Assembly (NCBI GenBank): GCA_023136815.1
Contig: JAGLQM010000028.1
Location: 1 to 9,255, forward strand
Direction of reading: 5' to 3'
DNA from: Thermoplasmata archaeon
GTDB lineage: Archaea; Thermoplasmatota; Thermoplasmata; SG8-5
Length of the DNA stretch: 9,255 bases
Under the pieces are notes generated by a model that searched no databases, was not told where the DNA came from, and saw only the letters and a list, made by a program, of their open reading frames with translations. Positions 5,429-9,255 of the stretch are shown in pieces. A program made the position numbers and the translations under genes. Positions within the stretch are counted from its first letter, which is position 1. Each line of letters starts with the position of its first letter.

Positions 5429-7367
5429 GGTTCTGGCCTTCCCGAACTTTCACAGCAGTACCATTATTGAATGCCAGCATCTCATTTCTTGTCATGATTG
5501 TCCGGCCTACTGCACATAAGTCATCCTTCTCATCCACAATAAGAACTTCATCGCCTGGCACAATGTCTGGGTCAGCATCCAGAACGAATGCTGAAAATAC
5601 TGACTTGCCCTTGCGATTAAATTCTGCGGAATCTGGATTAACAATAACCCGCATTTTTGGTGAGGGGAATGTTTGTTGAAGAATCTGGGCTCCTGCAATC
5701 TTCAGGGTGAAAAGGCCATCACCAGCCCGCATTGATAAAACATGCTGGTTGTTTACCCGTACATTTCTTATGCGGTCTGTCTTTGCTGACAGTACAAGCT
5801 CAATCTCGCCATCAAGCAAGGCCTTGCCAGCTCCTTTTCCGAATTGGATATCCGCAACCGCTTTCACGCGGGCAATGTTAATCTCCGAATTATCTGCCTT
5901 GTCCTGGGGAATTGATTCTATTGTTTCTTTACCATGCCAGTGTTTGATTTCTGGCGAAATAAGCCCCGCATCCATGAATTCCTTCAGCACTCGCATTTTT
6001 TCCTGTTCGATTCCCGGTTCAAGTCGTTCAGATATTACTGATTGTGAGATCGGGTACATCTCGTCCAGTTCAACAGGAATCGGGCAGAAAAATGAGTCAA
6101 TCCAGTAATTTAAAGTATTTTTATCTTTCATTTTAGATATTTGTTCCCCATATGATCTGTAATAGGGTTTTGTGGCTTCCGGGAATAATACCTGAAAATT
6201 ACTGACTGGCTGTTCGTACCTTTCCAGTATACGATTTTTCAACCTGGACACAATCGGTCGGTAGTATGATTCTGGTGAAGTGTAAAGGTACGCTAAATCT
6301 CTTGAAAGTGGCTCGGTTTTTTCCAATAACTCCGTATGCTTGCGGAAGCATTTCAGCCCATCAAGTAAATTGGGATGTGCTCTTGCCCTGGTTTCAGTCA
6401 GCTCCCAGATCCTACCTTCGTGAATTGCTTGCTTTACTATTTTCAATTCAGTGAATGAAACATAAAGATTATGCTCAGCCAGTAATTTTTCCTGATCAGG
6501 ACTGTCCCTGAGTTCATCTGCTGTGTGAGTGGAACAAATCGGACAGTGGCATGGTAATTCCTTAATATCCTTGAGAAATCTTGTTCCATCTGAGAACATC
6601 ATGCGTCCATCGCGGGCAAACTTCGCATAGGCAGCAGAGTCCACCATATCGCAGCCCATTAGCGCAGCCATGGAGAAAAGCATTGGATGGCCGCAGCCGA
6701 ATAAATGCACTGGCACCGAAGGATTGAGATGCTTTTTAGCGGAAAGTACCGCATCAACCAGTGTAAAATACATCTGCTTTTCCATCATCGGCACTACTCC
6801 GCCAATGGGAAAAATATCACAATCCATTTTACTCATTTCCTGGGCCGCATATTCCCGCAAATCTGGAAATCTTCCTCCCTGAATGGGACCGGCCAGCATC
6901 ATATTGCCTTTATTATCAGCAGATAATTGTGTGCGTTCAATCGTGGTCTTCAAATCCCTCTCAACTTTCTCGCGCTTGTCCTCTGGTTCCGAGAAGATAT
7001 CAAGAACCGTTCCAATGTCAGAGCCTATTGCCTTCTGGAACTCAATAATCTCAAGTGGCTCAAGCTCAACTTCCCCGTACATGTGGCTTTGGAAAGTTCC
7101 TGAATCAGTCATGATAGGCCCGTTGAAGCCAACAAGTTCGTGAAGCCCTTTCTCAAGTGCTAGCTCACGCAAATTATCATGCTTTCTGATGATGTATGAA
7201 TTTGTAATTAATGCCTGGATGCCGACCTTTTCTTTCATCTCAGCCGGAGAAACAGTAATCTGATTGGGATTGATAACTGGCAATAGTGTCGGCGTTTCAA
7301 TTTTGCCGTGGGCGGTTTCCAGAATTCCTATCCTGGCTAAACCGTCTCTGTGCTTTAATTCAAACAT
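5421..7367 (-). CDS. tgtA: Archaeosine tRNA-guanine transglycosylase (TgtA), full length
   Basis: Replaces guanine 15 in the D-arm of archaeal tRNA with preQ0, the precursor of archaeosine. The 648-residue protein has the N-terminal TIM-barrel catalytic domain, a middle region, and a C-terminal PUA RNA-binding domain (about 572-645, from NPDSAEFNRKGKSVFSAF). Visible residues include D88 in MTDSGTFQ (base recognition/catalysis), D243 in DMVDSAAYAKFARDGR (the nucleophile position by family comparison), and the zinc site C273-x-C275-xx-C278 (CHCPIC) with H299. The length fits the archaeal two-part TgtA, not the 370-residue bacterial Tgt. I chose ATG at 7367 over the preceding TTG at 7370. The gene starts 25 nt after truD and overlaps the ModE-like gene by 8 nt. 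Confidence 0.96.
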   Translation of the reverse strand: MFELKHRDGLARIGILETAHGKIETPTLLPVINPNQITVSPAEMKEKVGIQALITNSYIIRKHDNLRELALEKGLHELVGFNGPIMTDSGTFQSHMYGEVELEPLEIIEFQKAIGSDIGTVLDIFSEPEDKREKVERDLKTTIERTQLSADNKGNMMLAGPIQGGRFPDLREYAAQEMSKMDCDIFPIGGVVPMMEKQMYFTLVDAVLSAKKHLNPSVPVHLFGCGHPMLFSMAALMGCDMVDSAAYAKFARDGRMMFSDGTRFLKDIKELPCHCPICSTHTADELRDSPDQEKLLAEHNLYVSFTELKIVKQAIHEGRIWELTETRARAHPNLLDGLKCFRKHTELLEKTEPLSRDLAYLYTSPESYYRPIVSRLKNRILERYEQPVSNFQVLFPEATKPYYRSYGEQISKMKDKNTLNYWIDSFFCPIPVELDEMYPISQSVISERLEPGIEQEKMRVLKEFMDAGLISPEIKHWHGKETIESIPQDKADNSEINIARVKAVADIQFGKGAGKALLDGEIELVLSAKTDRIRNVRVNNQHVLSMRAGDGLFTLKIAGAQILQQTFPSPKMRVIVNPDSAEFNRKGKSVFSAFVLDADPDIVPGDEVLIVDEKDDLCAVGRTIMTRNEMLAFNNGTAVKVREGQNHG

Positions 7368-7392
7368 CAAAAATGGATAGCTGGCTGTGTTA

Positions 7393-8763
7393 TTAATAGT
7401 TTGTCAGTTCATCAGCTTTCATAAATTCTCTGAGGAACGTTGTGGCATAACAACCCTTATTCAATTCAAAGTCAAACTGAATTGCATTATCAATTTTCCG
7501 GAATTCAAAGTTCTTCGCAGGTGCCAGTATTTCCCGGCGTTTGCCCTTGGAGCCAAGCTTGTAATACTCTGAAAGTACAAAATCTCGCTGTTTCACGCCT
7601 TCTTTTTCAATTATGCTGGTCTCGATATCGCCCATCTCCCCTTTGGCAAACTCGGATTCATGGCCGTACAATGTTGCGCTGATGAATGCCTTCTTCTTGC
7701 CAATTAATTCAGTGAGCTTTGGGATATTGCCCTCTGTTGCCTCAAGCCAGTTATTGTGGTCCGGTAATCCGTTTTTATCCATTTTCAGAACCTGGTCTCC
7801 GACCACTGGCTCATTGAGAGGTAAACCGCGGCGCATCCTCTCGCTGAGAATCTTGTTGAATAAATATGATTGATAGGCGTGAATGAACATCATGAGCAAG
7901 TTTTGAGGCAAATTGCTCAATGCTCCGATATAATCTTCTGGCTCTACAACCAGATGATTGAGAATAGCCTTTTCAAAGCTCAGATTTTCCGGAAAATCAT
8001 GCAGTGCTTTTGCATAATCCCCGGTCTTGCCCAGTTGTATTCTCGCCTGGGTTGCCTCATTATTCTCATGGGTTCCAGGGGCGCATAGGTATTGCCTGAC
8101 AGCTAAGTCGGGTTCTCCACGGCTCATATGCATTCCTATAAGATGAGTTATTGGTCGGACCGCACCGAATCTCTGGACTCCGAAGTAATTGGGAAATCCG
8201 CCAATCTTATCAAGCTTGTTGGCAGTGTTCCGGCTGGCTTCCATTGCCTCAGATATTTCTATATCAAAATTTTTTAATGTAATGGAGAACTTATTGCCGA
8301 TCAGGTCTCCAAGCCCAATATTCTTCTTGGTCGGGTAGATATTTAGAAATTTAATATCTTTCATTTTAATGGTTCGAACATCGTCCATGGGTGCTGCAAA
8401 AACAAACAGCTGGGTGCTGATTGCCCGCTTGTCCTTTGTGCCTGCGAACATTATCTTCTTGCGGCTTATTCTCAACTGTCTGGCAAACTGCCTCACTAAT
8501 CTGTTTGTTTCCCAGTATCTTGCCCGAACAATTACAGCAGTATTCTGACCTTCGACATCATGTTCGGGCATAGTTGAAATTTCCTCAACAATGAAATCTT
8601 CAGGTTCTACACGCAGGCGTCCGCCTATTCCTGGTGAATCTGTAAAAAATAATTCGAGTCCTATCTGGCTTTCAGATTTTCCGGCTTTATTTAAAAAATC
8701 CGAAGCAGAGCGAGGATTTTTCGATCCGATTTTCGAAGTGGAGGTGTCGAAAGTCGGAATCAT
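7393..8763 (-). CDS. truD: tRNA pseudouridine synthase D (TruD)
   Basis: Converts uridine 13 of the tRNA D-arm to pseudouridine; the archaeal/eukaryotic branch (Pus7-like) may also act elsewhere. The 456-residue protein shows the TruD opening GIGGRLRVEPEDFIVEEI (46-63), the catalytic motif FAGTKDKRA with D111, and the conserved NYFGVQRFG (192-200). The inserted TRUD domain follows, and AYQSYLFNKILSERM marks the return to the catalytic core. The length is typical of archaeal members and greater than E. coli TruD (349). About 30 polar residues precede the conserved core; no internal Met offers a shorter start, and the ATG overlaps the rpoL stop by 4 nt (ATGA), so this start is well supported. 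Pairing with tgtA puts two D-arm modifiers in one transcript. Confidence 0.96.
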   Translation of the reverse strand: MIPTFDTSTSKIGSKNPRSASDFLNKAGKSESQIGLELFFTDSPGIGGRLRVEPEDFIVEEISTMPEHDVEGQNTAVIVRARYWETNRLVRQFARQLRISRKKIMFAGTKDKRAISTQLFVFAAPMDDVRTIKMKDIKFLNIYPTKKNIGLGDLIGNKFSITLKNFDIEISEAMEASRNTANKLDKIGGFPNYFGVQRFGAVRPITHLIGMHMSRGEPDLAVRQYLCAPGTHENNEATQARIQLGKTGDYAKALHDFPENLSFEKAILNHLVVEPEDYIGALSNLPQNLLMMFIHAYQSYLFNKILSERMRRGLPLNEPVVGDQVLKMDKNGLPDHNNWLEATEGNIPKLTELIGKKKAFISATLYGHESEFAKGEMGDIETSIIEKEGVKQRDFVLSEYYKLGSKGKRREILAPAKNFEFRKIDNAIQFDFELNKGCYATTFLREFMKADELTNY

Positions 8764-9032
8764 AATTCTTTCTCGAATTGTTCCCTGAGGTCGCTGAAGG
8801 TCTTGATAAGTGCCTTTGAGGCGTTTTTCAGAGCGGTTTCTGGCTTGCCGGAAGTCATCTTCACGTGAAGTGTTGGCTTGTCCAGTTCTGGGTGCCCAAT
8901 CTTGTACTCTGCAATCTCTACGCCCTTGATCCCCATCAGCACCTCTGCTAATGGGTGAAGCAGGGTCATGTCAGTTTCGTCCAGTTCGATTAATATCTCA
9001 TCTTTGGACTTTTCCAGGATAATCATTTTCAT
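8760..9032 (-). CDS. rpoL: DNA-directed RNA polymerase subunit L (Rpo11)
   Basis: Small assembly subunit of archaeal RNA polymerase, counterpart of eukaryotic Rpb11 and of part of the bacterial alpha subunit. It pairs with Rpo3 to nucleate the enzyme. The 90-residue sequence shows the family hallmarks MTLLHPLAEVL, GVEIAEYKIGHPELDKPTLHVK and a long C-terminal helix (SGKPETALKNASKALIKTF). The length is normal. The ATG at 9032 has GGAGG (9040-9044) 7 nt upstream, and a TATA box is centred near 9077. It is the first gene of the operon leading into truD, tgtA and the ModE-like gene. Confidence 0.94.
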   Translation of the reverse strand: MKMIILEKSKDEILIELDETDMTLLHPLAEVLMGIKGVEIAEYKIGHPELDKPTLHVKMTSGKPETALKNASKALIKTFSDLREQFEKEL

Positions 9033-9039
9033 TTTAAAT

Positions 9040-9044
9040 CCTCC
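9040..9044 (-). promoter_or_regulatory. Shine-Dalgarno of rpoL
   Basis: The minus strand reads GGAGG, 7 nt before the ATG. It sets the rpoL start and favours ATG 9032 over the in-frame ATG two codons later. Confidence 0.8.
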
Positions 9045-9070
9045 AGGTTAAATTCCGGGTAATTGCTCTC

Positions 9071-9082
9071 CCTCTTTAAAGG
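9071..9082. promoter_or_regulatory. Palindromic TATA box, rpoL operon promoter and possibly bidirectional
   Basis: CTTTAAAG (9074-9081) is a perfect palindrome. On the minus strand, with CAAAACC upstream as a BRE-like element, it predicts initiation near 9051 and a 19-nt leader with GGAGG before rpoL. On the plus strand the same box predicts initiation near 9104, where the nested inverted repeat begins. Confidence 0.5.
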
Positions 9083-9099
9083 TTTTGATAGTATTGGCT

Positions 9100-9199
9100 T
9101 TGCACCTAAAGTTCTTGGATGAAAAAACAGGAGAGGAATATCCTGGATTTTTCACACCATAATTCAAGAATATGAAGTTTTTGAATACTTTAGGTACAA
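9100..9199. repeat. Nested inverted repeats forming a possible three-way-junction RNA
   Basis: Outer arms: ACCTAAAGT (9104-9112) and ACTTTAGGT (9187-9195) are exact reverse complements. Beyond one mismatch (a G-U pair in minus-strand RNA) TTG (9100-9102) pairs with CAA (9197-9199). First inner stem: TGAAAAA (9120-9126) with TTTTTCA (9148-9154), then CAGGA (9128-9132) with TCCTG (9141-9145), 12 bp across a 1x2 internal loop. Second inner stem: 9162-9171 with 9177-9186, ten pairs in plus-strand RNA including two G-U, with a 5-nt loop, joined directly to the outer arm. I recognise no family. It lies upstream of the rpoL promoter. Confidence 0.5.
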
Positions 9200-9255
9200 C
9201 ACTCATTTTCTCGACTGGACGCATCCCCCGCCCTTCCACTCCTGCGGTGGCTACA
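9200..9255. other. GC-rich window edge, unidentified
   Basis: After an AT-rich stretch, positions from about 9213 to the edge become markedly GC-rich (CATCCCCCGCCC, GCGGTGGC). Such a jump can mark the end of a stable RNA or of another gene. One minus-strand frame is open from the edge to 9048, but it crosses the hairpins and the rpoL promoter and is not recognisable protein. No tRNA or rRNA signature is seen in the visible part. Confidence 0.3.

Noticed and set aside
5707..6108. Plus-strand 133-codon ORF, Ser-rich
   Set aside because: Antisense shadow of tgtA, which is continuous and has its catalytic and zinc residues.
9048..9239. Minus-strand ORF of 63 codons upstream of rpoL, open to the window edge
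   Set aside because: It starts with GTG, resembles no family, and runs through the nested inverted repeats and the rpoL TATA box. No Shine-Dalgarno supports a start.
9210..9255. SRP RNA or tRNA end on the minus strand
   Set aside because: AGGAGTGGAAGGGC faintly recalls the SRP domain IV loop, but the closing pairs and flanks do not fit, and no T-arm sequence is present.
1..9255. CRISPR arrays, insertion sequences, integrase or phage genes
   Set aside because: No regularly spaced repeats with unique spacers, no transposase or integrase motifs and no terminal inverted repeats around genes were seen.

Overview
The window is archaeal, most likely from a Thermoplasmata-like euryarchaeon. The domain call rests on protein families: the RNA polymerase L (Rpo11) subunit, an archaeal NAC protein with a C-terminal UBA domain, a long archaeosine-type tRNA-guanine transglycosylase with a PUA domain, and an archaeal-type TruD. 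Starts are preceded by TATA-like boxes rather than bacterial -35/-10 pairs, and several have GGAGG or GGTGAT Shine-Dalgarno sequences. The finer placement is inference. No rRNA, complete tRNA, transposase, integrase, CRISPR array or phage gene is visible.

Layout. Positions 1-1841 (minus) hold a nearly complete aconitase whose C-terminus runs off the left edge. It is divergent from a regulator (2068-3117, plus) built from two copies of the same winged-helix plus alpha/beta module. Their shared AT-rich spacer carries an imperfect 37-bp tandem repeat. A gene-free stretch (3118-3349) is rich in hairpins and can be drawn as a three-way-junction RNA. Next are the NAC gene (3350-3730, minus) and a small archaeal HTH regulator (3841-4191, plus), divergent from each other. 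Then comes a membrane-anchored, sequon-rich protein with two related domains (4346-5089, plus), preceded by a palindrome near its predicted transcription start.

The right half (5108-9032, minus) is one tight operon in the order rpoL, truD, tgtA, and a ModE-type HTH protein. Spacings are a 4-nt overlap, a 25-nt gap and an 8-nt overlap. It couples an RNA polymerase subunit to two enzymes acting on neighbouring D-arm positions of tRNA (pseudouridine 13 and archaeosine 15), and ends in a DNA-binding protein without the molybdate-binding part of classical ModE. The convergent neighbour of that last gene resembles the molybdopterin-domain fold without any cysteine, so a regulator-target pair is a reasonable hypothesis.

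Upstream of rpoL is a palindromic TATA box that could fire both ways. On its far side lies a 100-bp set of nested inverted repeats (9100-9199), the second candidate structured RNA. The last 45 bases are markedly GC-rich and may be the edge of another gene. The two unexplained structured intergenic regions are the best candidates for something undescribed. The protein-coding content is mostly recognisable, apart from the duplicated regulator and the duplicated surface protein.
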